A DNA stretch of 37,031 nucleotides from Bacteroidota bacterium (GTDB taxonomy: Bacteria; Bacteroidota; Bacteroidia; Bacteroidales; SZUA-534), in assembly GCA_003250355.1 (NCBI GenBank), contig QKGS01000019.1:1-37031 (forward strand). The letters are read 5' to 3'. Below the pieces are notes generated by a model. It saw nothing but the letters and a program-made list of their open reading frames with translations, made no database searches and was not told the origin of the DNA. Numbering within the stretch: the first letter of the stretch is position 1; every line of letters starts with the position of its first letter. This document shows, in pieces, positions 18,647-26,095 of this stretch. The translations under genes and the position numbers were made by a program.

Positions 18647-19747
18647 TTACAAATCACAAACTAACCTAAAACCATGACACCTGTATGCTTTATCATATTC
18701 TACACACCCTTTGAATGAAATTCGAGTATAGCGATCGGTATAAAAGCAACCACCCTTTGAAATATAGAAAAGATTATCATACGGTTCACCCATATGCTGA
18801 ATAATTACTTCTTCACTTGCAACATTACTGCATATATCTGAAACATTGCCTACCATATCATAAATTCCAAGTTCATTAGGTTTTTTAGTTCCTACTGCAT
18901 GAATTTCATCTCTACTATTGCCTGAATACCATGCTACTTCGTCGCGATTATTGCTCCCCGGATAGGTATAGCCTTTACTACACACACCACCGCGTGCTGC
19001 ATACTCCCATTCTTCTTCGGTAGGTAATCTGAACTTTTTATTAGTTTTCAAACTAAGCCACTTACAAAATTCCTGTACTCCATTGTATGTAACAAAATTG
19101 ACCGGGTGCTGTGAATAACCGGGCTCAACATAGAATACACCTCTATAATTTATCGTTTCGCTCCATTTATTATTAAAAAGGAAAACTCCTTTGTAATTAC
19201 CCGATGGCTCTACTCCAATATCATTTAAGAACAATACAAATAGAGCATTTGTAATATGATATTTTCCTATATAAAAATCACTAACAGTAACTTGCTTTAC
19301 AGGATATTCATTGTCGTAACAATCATTTTGCTCACTGGTACACCCCATTAAATAGGTTCCCCCTTCAACAAATACCAATGATATTGTTTTGTCAAAAACC
19401 TTTACTGAGTATTCTATAATTTCACATATTTCGTTGCTTTTTTTTGTTGCCGTGTTATCAATATTTTGCTCATTTGTATTCGGCGAACTTATTTTATTTC
19501 TTTTTACAGGTATGGTGTCAGGTTTCTCTTTTTCAATAATTTTGGAAACAGTGTCGGGTAACAGCTTTTCTTTTGTTGTATCTGTTTTTACCTCTACCGC
19601 AATATTTATAGTGTCCGTAATAATATTTTTCTCTAAGTTCACCCTATTAGGCAATTCTTCAATATCATTATTACATTTTTTCAATAAAAAAAGTATCAAT
19701 ATTAAGGATGCAATTGTTGCTAAAGTTATAACAGGCTTCTTATTCAT
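18647..19747 (-). CDS. Membrane-anchored formylglycine-enzyme-fold protein (SUMF1-like)
   Basis: 366 residues: an N-terminal membrane anchor (about 6-22), a polar Ser/Thr/Pro/Lys linker to about 110, then a SUMF1/FGE-sulfatase domain starting near SLVFVEGGTYLMG and including KKFRLPTEEEWEYAARGG, NELGIYDMVGNVSDI and a C-terminal HGFRLV. The paired cysteines that make a true formylglycine-generating enzyme an oxidase are absent from the usual site (GGCFYTDRYTRISF). It is therefore more likely a structural or binding relative, comparable to GldJ/GldK of the gliding/type IX machinery, or a non-oxidative modifying enzyme. It overlaps the upstream thioredoxin-like gene by 8 bp. Confidence 0.85.
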   Translation of the reverse strand: MNKKPVITLATIASLILILFLLKKCNNDIEELPNRVNLEKNIITDTINIAVEVKTDTTKEKLLPDTVSKIIEKEKPDTIPVKRNKISSPNTNEQNIDNTATKKSNEICEIIEYSVKVFDKTISLVFVEGGTYLMGCTSEQNDCYDNEYPVKQVTVSDFYIGKYHITNALFVLFLNDIGVEPSGNYKGVFLFNNKWSETINYRGVFYVEPGYSQHPVNFVTYNGVQEFCKWLSLKTNKKFRLPTEEEWEYAARGGVCSKGYTYPGSNNRDEVAWYSGNSRDEIHAVGTKKPNELGIYDMVGNVSDICSNVASEEVIIQHMGEPYDNLFYISKGGCFYTDRYTRISFKGCVEYDKAYRCHGFRLVCDL

Positions 19748-20207
19748 TTTCGATAATATGCTTTATGTTTTCAATAATATTTTCTCTGTTTTCAATATAT
19801 GGGTCAAATGATTTTATTACAGTTCCATCATTTTTAATTATAATTAAAGGGAGTAGTTTTAAGCTGTCAATTTGTTTTTCTAATTTATTATCATAGTCCC
19901 ATATTACAATATCTGCTATACCAATGTGACTCAGATTATAATTAATCAACGATTTATTATTTATATTGCTTTCAGACATAAAACTATGTACAGGTAATGA
20001 TTGTTTTTCAAAAATATTCATCCATTCCCACAAGTTAAAGATACAACCGGAGCAATCAGGTTCTCTTACAAAAAAGATTATTCTATATTTTGAATTATAT
20101 GAAAACCCACCTTCAATTATATTTATATCAATTTTCTTAACGATGTCATTTTCGCAACATACAAATAAAAATATAATAACTGTTAAGTATAAAGTACTTC
20201 TTCTCAT
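19740..20207 (-). CDS. Thioredoxin-like lipoprotein with CSGC motif
   Basis: 155 residues with an N-terminal signal and a lipobox ending at Cys17 or Cys18 (LFVCC). The body has a thioredoxin-like pattern: strand YRIIFFVREP, the CXXC motif C52-S-G-C55, a helix, and near the C-terminus KLLPLIIIKNDGTVIKSF, where a Pro precedes a strand as in the cis-Pro loop. Similar proteins lie beside six-bladed propellers and NVEALA peptides in Bacteroidota. It would act in the periplasm as a thiol-disulfide enzyme, plausibly on the Cys-rich peptide encoded upstream. The gene directly abuts the propeller gene stop. Confidence 0.75.
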   Translation of the reverse strand: MRRSTLYLTVIIFLFVCCENDIVKKIDINIIEGGFSYNSKYRIIFFVREPDCSGCIFNLWEWMNIFEKQSLPVHSFMSESNINNKSLINYNLSHIGIADIVIWDYDNKLEKQIDSLKLLPLIIIKNDGTVIKSFDPYIENRENIIENIKHIIENE

Positions 20208-21236
20208 CTACAAATTCAGGTTATATTTTAGAATTTTAATATCATCATCTATTATTGCTGTAGTATACAAATGTTTTCCATCGGGCGAAACAGTAATACG
20301 ATATGCAAGATTGTCAAGTTTATATATTTTTTCAAGTTTACCTTCCCAATTATAAATGAGCAAATTATCACCATAAGACGAATAGTTTTTCAGTTCTTTG
20401 TAAGTTTTTTCTGAATGCAAACAATATATTCTCTCATTTGTAACAGCAATTCCTTTAAAGCCAAAAGCTTCTGATGATAATGCAACCGAACTCCCTGATT
20501 CTCCAACTTTACGTTTTCTAAAAGGTTTCATAGTATATTCCAATCCCCATAATTTAATTATTTCATTATTTTCAATTTTATATGCTTCAATTATTTCGGT
20601 TTCTTCAACAATTGTAGCAAAAAGCTTTTTGCTCTTACAAATATCTATATCAACCCTATAGCCAATACACATAACAGACGTATCGTCATGTACTTCTCCA
20701 AGCGTAGGAAAACTTCGATACCTATGTAGGACTGAATCATTTTTCACCAACTTAAACCTTGAATCATGATACACCCCTCTACATAAAATCAGGCTGTCAA
20801 ACATATGAATTGTCTCATTTCCTATACCATTTATCATACCTTTTTCATAACATTCCGCTTTTGAAATATCATATACTATTTGCTTCCTTGTTATAATATC
20901 GTATACCATAACAATATTTTCAGTTAAACTTTGAATATTACCTACTTGCAACATTTCATTAGGCCCTTTGCCATTATCAATAGTTGATTTTAATTCTTTT
21001 GTATTAATATCTAGAATATGCATTCTTTTATCTGATTGCCAGTCAAAAAAGCACAAGTTGTTCCCGGATATTTCTAAATCAACCGGTACTGATAAAATTG
21101 AACTTTTATTTGAAATAATTGTAGATTTTAAAGTATCAGCATTTTTAATTTTAGTGAGAAAAACACTATTATCATTAGCGCATCCTAACATGAAAGGTGC
21201 AACTAAAATTATCAACATATTTTTAATATAATTCAT
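20208..21236 (-). CDS. Six-bladed beta-propeller (TolB-like) lipoprotein
   Basis: 342 residues with a lipobox ending at Cys19 (FMLGC). Repeated strand pairs of the type CFFDWQSDKRMHILDINTK, together with DNGKGPNEML, match the GxGPxE loop of Bacteroidota six-bladed beta-propellers of the TolB-like group. The last blade reads YRITVSPDGKHLYTTAI. Such propellers are non-enzymatic binding scaffolds exposed to the periplasm or cell surface. It is one of three in the cluster. The start lies only 20 bp from a short inverted-repeat element (21256-21378), which may affect its expression. Confidence 0.8.
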   Translation of the reverse strand: MNYIKNMLIILVAPFMLGCANDNSVFLTKIKNADTLKSTIISNKSSILSVPVDLEISGNNLCFFDWQSDKRMHILDINTKELKSTIDNGKGPNEMLQVGNIQSLTENIVMVYDIITRKQIVYDISKAECYEKGMINGIGNETIHMFDSLILCRGVYHDSRFKLVKNDSVLHRYRSFPTLGEVHDDTSVMCIGYRVDIDICKSKKLFATIVEETEIIEAYKIENNEIIKLWGLEYTMKPFRKRKVGESGSSVALSSEAFGFKGIAVTNERIYCLHSEKTYKELKNYSSYGDNLLIYNWEGKLEKIYKLDNLAYRITVSPDGKHLYTTAIIDDDIKILKYNLNL

Positions 21237-21255
21237 CTATTTTGTTATTTATTTG

Positions 21256-21378
21256 GAGGTGTCCAAAAAGTCACGGGGAGAATGTGTTTGTTGATTTTTG
21301 AATATTAAAATCATATAGTGCAGATGGTTATCTATTCGCCCCGCAACTAACTTGAAGCTAGTTTTTTTGGACAGCCTC
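21256..21378. mobile_element. MITE-like element with IS-type terminal inverted repeats
   Basis: GAGGTGTCCAAAAAG at the left end and TTTTTTTGGACAGCCTC at the right end are imperfect inverted repeats of the GAGGCTGTCCAAAAA type found at the ends of several Bacteroidota insertion sequences. Inside, CGGGGAGAAT and ATTCGCCCCG pair almost perfectly. The element is about 123 bp and carries no transposase frame. No clear target duplication was seen. It sits between the peptide gene and the propeller gene. Confidence 0.6.
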
Positions 21379-21391
21379 GTAATCTTAGTTA

Positions 21392-21874
21392 TTAATATCG
21401 AACAGGTGTAAAATTGCATTGCGCTGTAAAGCTTTGCCCAAAGACCATATACTCAATAGTACATCTTCCTGGGCATTGATCTCCACACCAACGAAAACAC
21501 TGACCGTCAGTTGTTGTGTCAACGTTGTCAAACGCTTGTGGTCGGGAAGTGCCACCAACACCATAATAATTTGGTCCAAATGTATCGTGATTTATACCAC
21601 CACCTCCACTACTACTATTTCTAGGATAGCTTCCGCTAAAACCAACATTGCCAGACCTATCCATACCTCCTCCGGCATATTTCATGAGACTCGAGTAGCT
21701 ACCGACACCACCGCCACCGCCACCGCCACCGCCTGATTCTCCTTGTGCCTGTGATAGCATTATAAGATTTTGTAAGCTTAATTCTTGATTATTATTATCA
21801 TTTATATGTACTCCAATAAACATAATTCCTGCCAAAAAAAGTGCAATTATCGATTTCAAAATATTTTTTATCAT
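21392..21874 (-). CDS. Glycine-rich, Cys-rich secreted peptide, NVEALA-like
   Basis: 160 residues. Residues 2-22 are a hydrophobic signal or anchor. They are followed by NNNQELSLQNLIMLSQAQGE, which resembles the leader end of Bacteroidota NVEALA-type peptides (pattern LSLxNxEALA-xGE). Then come nine glycines (48-56), a Gly/Ser/Tyr/Asn-rich middle, and a C-terminal region with five cysteines. Four of them are spaced every fourth residue (C126, C130, C134, C138; CX3CX3CX3C), with C153 further on. The glycine run is encoded by a GGT/GGC hexamer-type repeat prone to slippage. Its neighbours are redox proteins, a signal peptidase and an RND/TolC pump. It is probably the substrate of the cluster; its function is not known. 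Confidence 0.75.
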   Translation of the reverse strand: MIKNILKSIIALFLAGIMFIGVHINDNNNQELSLQNLIMLSQAQGESGGGGGGGGGVGSYSSLMKYAGGGMDRSGNVGFSGSYPRNSSSGGGGINHDTFGPNYYGVGGTSRPQAFDNVDTTTDGQCFRWCGDQCPGRCTIEYMVFGQSFTAQCNFTPVRY

Positions 21875-21909
21875 AATTTCTTAATTAATATCAGGTATTT
21901 ATTTAAAAC

Positions 21910-21942
21910 CCTTACCGTACAATACCTGAAAATACAGTAAGG
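21910..21942 (-). promoter_or_regulatory. Leader hairpin upstream of the peptide gene
   Basis: CCTTACCGTA (21910-21919) and TACAGTAAGG (21933-21942) form a 10-bp stem with one mismatch and a 13-nt loop, 36-68 nt before the peptide ATG. No T-run follows on the minus strand. It could be an operator or an mRNA structure controlling translation. Role inferred. Confidence 0.4.
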
Positions 21943-22048
21943 TGTATTATACTAAAAAGCCTGCCTCCACAAGCAAGAGCCCATAGCCCTTTATTCAATT
22001 TTTCTTATCTTTGTCACAATCCTCCTTTCTTTTTTAGAGAGGGAGCCT

Positions 22049-22095
22049 GCAGGGCAACCGTTTTACTTTTGCGAGTGTGGTTGCTCCTGCTTTTT
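22049..22095. other. Stem-loop after the fusion-protein gene
   Basis: GCAGGGCAACC (22049-22059) pairs with GGTTGCTCCTGC (22079-22090) with one bulge. A TTTTT run follows on the plus strand (22091-22095), so by rules for intrinsic terminators it would stop antisense rather than sense transcription. On the minus strand it is a stable 3' structure just after the stop at 22102 and could protect the upstream mRNA. Confidence 0.4.
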
Positions 22096-22101
22096 CCCGG
22101 T

Positions 22102-22716
22102 TTATAATTCATTCACTAGTATAACCTCGGTATCGTGCGCAAGGTTAAGGTTATTTGATATTATAATTGTATCGCCTTCATTTAAGTCTGCTTGCTTTTC
22201 TTTATTTGGTACAACTGCAAAGCTGCTGCTATTTTCACTTACTATATTTACATAAGTCCAATATGCTTTACCGTTAATAACCCTGAATAAGACTTCATAC
22301 CCCTGCCTGAGCACAATTGCCGAACGAGGAACTACCAAGCTCTCATTAGTACTACTCTTTATTATTACCTTGGCATTCATTCCGTCAATCAAATATCCGG
22401 GATTTTTTATTTCTCCCTTTACTTTAATTAACCCGTTGGCGTCGACACTGGGAAGTATTGCTGTTACTTTTCCATAAACTGTGTCATTAGAATAAGCAAA
22501 TGGTATTATTGCAATTGATTGGCTTAACTTTATGTGTGATATCTCGGATTCCAATACTTCAAAATCAACAATAATCTTTGAATCGTCATACAAAGTTCCA
22601 ACAGGAGTCCCATTGCTCAAATAAGCACCGGGCAATATATCTTTCATTATCACTTTGCCTGAAAATGGGGCATAAAGGCAACAGTTATCGTATTCAAATT
22701 TCGCTTTATAATTCAT
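22102..22716 (-). CDS. RND membrane fusion protein, C-terminal part (frameshifted)
   Basis: About 205 residues from the ATG at 22714-22716; the frame is also open back to a TTG at 22737. It holds the second half of a periplasmic adaptor: CLYAPFSGKVIMKDILPGAYLSNG (second half of the lipoyl domain), the beta-barrel domain around VDFEVLESEISHIKLSQ and the membrane-proximal domain ending VPRSAIVLRQGYEVLFRV. It lacks a signal peptide and the first lipoyl half, which are encoded in another frame by the overlapping gene at 22706-23158. Taken together the two frames make one ordinary adaptor. It is either a mutation, a sequencing error, or a two-piece protein. Confidence 0.75.
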   Translation of the reverse strand: MNYKAKFEYDNCCLYAPFSGKVIMKDILPGAYLSNGTPVGTLYDDSKIIVDFEVLESEISHIKLSQSIAIIPFAYSNDTVYGKVTAILPSVDANGLIKVKGEIKNPGYLIDGMNAKVIIKSSTNESLVVPRSAIVLRQGYEVLFRVINGKAYWTYVNIVSENSSSFAVVPNKEKQADLNEGDTIIISNNLNLAHDTEVILVNEL

Positions 22717-23158
22717 ACCCACTCTTAATTTTGGCAAGTTTTAACAGCTCTTTGTCAATTGTTGCGGTATCTGCTATATTTACATCACGCCCAAGTAAAA
22801 AATCTTGAAAGTCGAGTTTTGCTTTTTCAAGGTTTAGCTTTGAGTTTTCAAGTTCTTGTTTTGCTCCTGTTATTTCAAGTTCTGCTATAAGCTCTCCTTT
22901 TTGTATAAAATTATTACCCGACGAACGCAAAATATTTTTGATTACACCGTAGGTTTTTAAGGACAATTCGGCTTTCATATATGACGAGAGTTTGCCATTA
23001 GCAACTCTCTCGGTATTCATCACTTCTTTTTTAAGCACTTGGCTTTCTACACTTACTTTTTCTTGTTGAAAAAAGTGAGGTTCTTCTTCGTTATTGTTTT
23101 TTGACGAGCAGCTTAAAACAAAAACAAGTATCCCGAATTGTACATATTTTAATTTCAT
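22706..23158 (-). CDS. RND membrane fusion protein, N-terminal part (frameshifted)
   Basis: 150 residues with a lipobox ending at Cys17 (FVLSC), the first lipoyl half (KTYGVIKNILRSSGNNFIQKGELIAEL) and the first helix of the hairpin, ending LLKLAKIKSGYEL before a TAA at 22706-22708. In related adaptors the chain runs on from SGY through about 20 residues to the APFSG motif. Here only about 43 nt separate them and the frame is lost, compatible with a short deletion of roughly 17 nt. The start lies 6 bp after the formylglycine-enzyme-fold gene. A restart ATG at 22716 overlaps this stop. Confidence 0.75.
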   Translation of the reverse strand: MKLKYVQFGILVFVLSCSSKNNNEEEPHFFQQEKVSVESQVLKKEVMNTERVANGKLSSYMKAELSLKTYGVIKNILRSSGNNFIQKGELIAELEITGAKQELENSKLNLEKAKLDFQDFLLGRDVNIADTATIDKELLKLAKIKSGYEL

Positions 23159-23164
23159 GAACGA

Positions 23165-24010
23165 TTACTGTTTTTTTACACGCACCGGTCTAAAACCAAC
23201 ATAAGGATTGGCTCTATCATATTTAAATTCACTATACACCCTAACATCATACCCGGTACTATTCCAACTTCCTCCTAAAGCAATATTATTTACATTTATC
23301 ATTTCAGCTACATTTCCACAAACATTAAATAACCCGTAGTTATTAGGCCAATAGGCATGAACCGGGACAGTTATATGTACCCCATTATTCAACCTTTCAT
23401 TCGTAACAATTAAGTTATTAGCTGAATCCACACTAATAAACTCATCTCCAACAATTCTATAGTTGCATAAAAATAAACCTTCTTTATTTCTAAGTAGTGA
23501 ATTTCCCCAAGCATAACATGATTCTATTCCTCCTCCACGTGCAGCGTAAATCCATTCTTCTTTGGTTGGTAATCGGTATTGAATAGTTTTATCATTACTA
23601 TTTTCGGTTAACCATTCACAATATAATATTGCTGCTTCGTGTGAAATATTTAATACCGGATACTGAGCAAAATCATCATTAGTAAAATAATCCTTAACAT
23701 AGTGCTTATACTTTTCACCTAAAAAAGATTCCCAGTTTTCACTAAAAACATTACATATTTCATGTTTGTCAAGTTTATTCTTATTTCTCAAGTCTACTAG
23801 AAATTCTTTGTATTCTCTGTTAGAAACTTCCTTATCTAGTATTTCAAACGAATTAATAAAAACTTCTTTGCCGCTAAAAGTCATTTTTCCTTCCGGAATC
23901 TGAACATATTTAGAACAGAGCTTATTATTTCTTTTTTCAAATGTGAATCCACATAGAAATGTAAATCCAACTATTGAAATTAGCCCAAAAACAAACCAAC
24001 TTTTTTGCAT
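23165..24010 (-). CDS. Secreted formylglycine-enzyme-fold protein (SUMF1-like)
   Basis: 281 residues with an N-terminal signal or anchor (about 4-24), then a SUMF1/FGE domain: YVQIPEGKMTFSG, a lineage-typical YPVLNISHEAAILYCEWL, QYRLPTKEEWIYAARGGG, NNYGLFNVCGNVAEMI and the end GFRPVRVKKQ. The catalytic cysteine pair of real formylglycine-generating enzymes is missing (GGSWNSTGYDVRVYS at the site). It is a second, shorter member of the same fold as the protein encoded at 18647, without the long linker. It may bind or hold an export complex rather than oxidise cysteine. It lies 13 bp after the small Cys-protein gene. Confidence 0.85.
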   Translation of the reverse strand: MQKSWFVFGLISIVGFTFLCGFTFEKRNNKLCSKYVQIPEGKMTFSGKEVFINSFEILDKEVSNREYKEFLVDLRNKNKLDKHEICNVFSENWESFLGEKYKHYVKDYFTNDDFAQYPVLNISHEAAILYCEWLTENSNDKTIQYRLPTKEEWIYAARGGGIESCYAWGNSLLRNKEGLFLCNYRIVGDEFISVDSANNLIVTNERLNNGVHITVPVHAYWPNNYGLFNVCGNVAEMINVNNIALGGSWNSTGYDVRVYSEFKYDRANPYVGFRPVRVKKQ

Positions 24011-24023
24011 AAAAACCTTATTA

Positions 24024-24416
24024 CTAGTCTTTTGATAAGCTTGATCCTATTGAAAAATAAGGAGAATATCCATGATTAAAAAAGAAGCCTCCATCTGAAT
24101 CTTTAAGCCTAAAATACCTTTTACCGAAATGATTTGTACCACCGGAGCCACAACCTTTACAAATTACCTTAAGGTCTAAATTAGTAAGTGTTCCGCTTTC
24201 ATTAAATTCAATATTACTATAAGTAATTTCTATCCCTTTCTTATTGCATCTCTCTTTTTGAGCATCTAATGAGTCTTGAGTAAAGCCGGGACGTATATAC
24301 TCTATTACATAGCCCATATTATTGCAAATATCACTGGTAAACTTTTGCTGCGAATACAAATTAGTAGCACTAATTACTATTAATAATAGTACATAAATAC
24401 ATTTATTTAAACTCAT
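24024..24416 (-). CDS. Small secreted cysteine-containing protein
   Basis: 130 residues with a clear signal peptide (about 1-22, cleavage near YSQ). I do not recognise a named family. Mature cysteines are C31, C57, C86 and C89, with a CKGCGSGG loop. The stretch GIEITYSNIEFNESGTLTNLDLKV resembles a repeat seen near the C-terminus of some Bacteroidota BlaR1/M56-linked proteins. It sits 4 bp after a propeller gene and 13 bp before a SUMF1-like gene, inside the same transcript. It may be a second exported substrate or an accessory factor. Function unknown. Confidence 0.65.
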   Translation of the reverse strand: MSLNKCIYVLLLIVISATNLYSQQKFTSDICNNMGYVIEYIRPGFTQDSLDAQKERCNKKGIEITYSNIEFNESGTLTNLDLKVICKGCGSGGTNHFGKRYFRLKDSDGGFFFNHGYSPYFSIGSSLSKD

Positions 24417-24420
24417 TTCT

Positions 24421-25632
24421 CTATTTTAATTTCATTAATACTATAATAGGGTTGTCATTTATATTTACCGTACCTAAGCCTTCAAATTCCACCTCATCTT
24501 CTTCCATATCAATCATTTCGTCAACCGGACTTACTATATATACCAAATAGTCCTTATACCATGGGTTATATGATGTTATACTTCCTTCATGTACAATCAT
24601 TGACTTTAATTGAATCACTGAAGGAAAATCGGTAATGTTGTTTATTATTTTACTTGCTAAAAACTCTCGGTTGCTATTTTTTAATTTTACATAACAATGA
24701 CCTGAATTAAAAATATCATCATCAATATTGTTTTTATAGGCATATACAAAGCTTAAAATATTGCTATTATTTAACACTAAGTTGGGATATGCAGCTTTCT
24801 TAACAAATGTCTTTGAGAAGAAATAATCTCGCTGTTCAAAAGTACTAAGTTCTCCTACATTAATATCCATAGCTTCTGATGCAAAGTTTACTGAATATTC
24901 GGGCAAAGCTTTGCCATTGCATAGTCTATAAAAACTGTTATCGAACTGAACCGAAGCATATACTTCTCCTAGGTTATTTTTCACTAAATGCTCTCCGTAT
25001 AGAGAGAAATGCAATGAATTATTTCCCTGTTTGTTTTGTACTTCTTTATGAAACAGAGATGTGGCCTTATTATTTTCTTTATTAATAATTATAATATCGG
25101 CATTGGTATTTTCACCGTTTATTTTGTTGGGGCTTCTATTAGTTGATAAATAGTAGTACTCATCATCCTCTACTGCTGTATCGAAAAATAAATTTTCAGG
25201 CAACTCAACTTCTTCAATATATTCACCACTTAATAAGTCAAACCTTTTAATTTTATCTTTTACAAAGTCAAAAACCTCTATATTATTTTCCATTGAATCA
25301 ATAAAGAACCATAGCATATCGGTATATTCTTTTGGACCATTACCCTTTTTATCGAATGTGGAAACGTATTTACCCTCAATGTCAAATATTTTAACCACCC
25401 CCTGATTTGAATCCCATACATATATATTCTTGTCTTTAATTTTAACTACAATTGACGAGCCTAATAATGATTCTTTTTTTGTTTCCAGCTGAATATATTT
25501 CACCTCTTCAACAAAGGAAGATAGTTTAACTTCTTTTGCGGTTGATGGGTTTATTGTTATTTTTTTTATGCTTTTGTTATCGGTAACACACCCATATGTA
25601 AAAAAAATGACGATTAAACATACATATTTCAT
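24421..25632 (-). CDS. Six-bladed beta-propeller lipoprotein
   Basis: 403 residues with a lipobox ending at Cys15 (FFTYGC). Family hallmarks of the Bacteroidota six-bladed propeller (PF17170-like) are present: SSFVEEVKYIQLETKKESLLG, then IYVWDSNQGVVKIFDIEGK and FDKKGNGPKEYTD with the characteristic GxGPxEY loop. Blades continue to about residue 380. Non-enzymatic scaffold, probably at the outer membrane. This family is often found near secreted NVEALA peptides and TlpA-like proteins, which fits the neighbours here. Confidence 0.88.
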   Translation of the reverse strand: MKYVCLIVIFFTYGCVTDNKSIKKITINPSTAKEVKLSSFVEEVKYIQLETKKESLLGSSIVVKIKDKNIYVWDSNQGVVKIFDIEGKYVSTFDKKGNGPKEYTDMLWFFIDSMENNIEVFDFVKDKIKRFDLLSGEYIEEVELPENLFFDTAVEDDEYYYLSTNRSPNKINGENTNADIIIINKENNKATSLFHKEVQNKQGNNSLHFSLYGEHLVKNNLGEVYASVQFDNSFYRLCNGKALPEYSVNFASEAMDINVGELSTFEQRDYFFSKTFVKKAAYPNLVLNNSNILSFVYAYKNNIDDDIFNSGHCYVKLKNSNREFLASKIINNITDFPSVIQLKSMIVHEGSITSYNPWYKDYLVYIVSPVDEMIDMEEDEVEFEGLGTVNINDNPIIVLMKLK

Positions 25633-25672
25633 AAATTTACTTTTTTAACGTAGAAGATAAAATCTTGATTAT

Positions 25673-26095
25673 TCATTTTTTCGCCTTTTGTAAAACATTA
25701 TTGCCATAAAAGCTGATAATAATAATATAAACAGAAAATAACCAAATAATAGATATGAAGAATAATTGGATTGAAGGAGATAAATTTCCAAAGAAAAAAC
25801 CTTGGCAAGGGCACTCCATACTCCAATAAACATATACCCTAAGCAAGTAAAAATAGAATAAAGTAATTAGCGAAAATATTATTATCCCAAACACTTTTTT
25901 CTTATTAAAGAAGCATATTGCTGTTACTATCAAAAAGGGTATTGCATAAGGTAAAAAACCAATTTTTTCTTCAATGTTACTAATTTCAAATAGCTTTATT
26001 CTCCAAGTTTGAAAATCATAAACTATAAATATTAGTACATATACAACAAACAATAATACAATTATCGTTGCTGCTTTATTAATTATCTTTATCAT
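25673..26095 (-). CDS. MauE-like redox membrane protein
   Basis: 140 residues with four predicted membrane helices (about 10-28, 48-63, 68-90 and 108-128). Between helices 3 and 4 lies SMECPCQGFFFG with C95 and C97, similar to the CxC-G motif of MauE/DoxX-type membrane proteins that pass electrons or disulfides across the membrane. The 17-bp overlap with the upstream propeller gene indicates coupling. With the CSGC thioredoxin-like lipoprotein it could form a disulfide-making system for the Cys-rich peptide. The family call rests on topology and motif only. Confidence 0.65.
   Translation of the reverse strand: MIKIINKAATIIVLLFVVYVLIFIVYDFQTWRIKLFEISNIEEKIGFLPYAIPFLIVTAICFFNKKKVFGIIIFSLITLFYFYLLRVYVYWSMECPCQGFFFGNLSPSIQLFFISIIWLFSVYIIIISFYGNNVLQKAKK

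Noticed and set aside
21419-21736. Open frame opposite the Gly-rich peptide (105 codons)
   Set aside because: It ends in a Thr/Ala repeat that is just the complement of the glycine codons; the minus-strand frame has a signal peptide and fits the operon.
18647-24010. Sulfatase-maturation system suggested by two FGE-like proteins
   Set aside because: No sulfatase is present and neither protein has the catalytic cysteine pair, so formylglycine formation is not supported.
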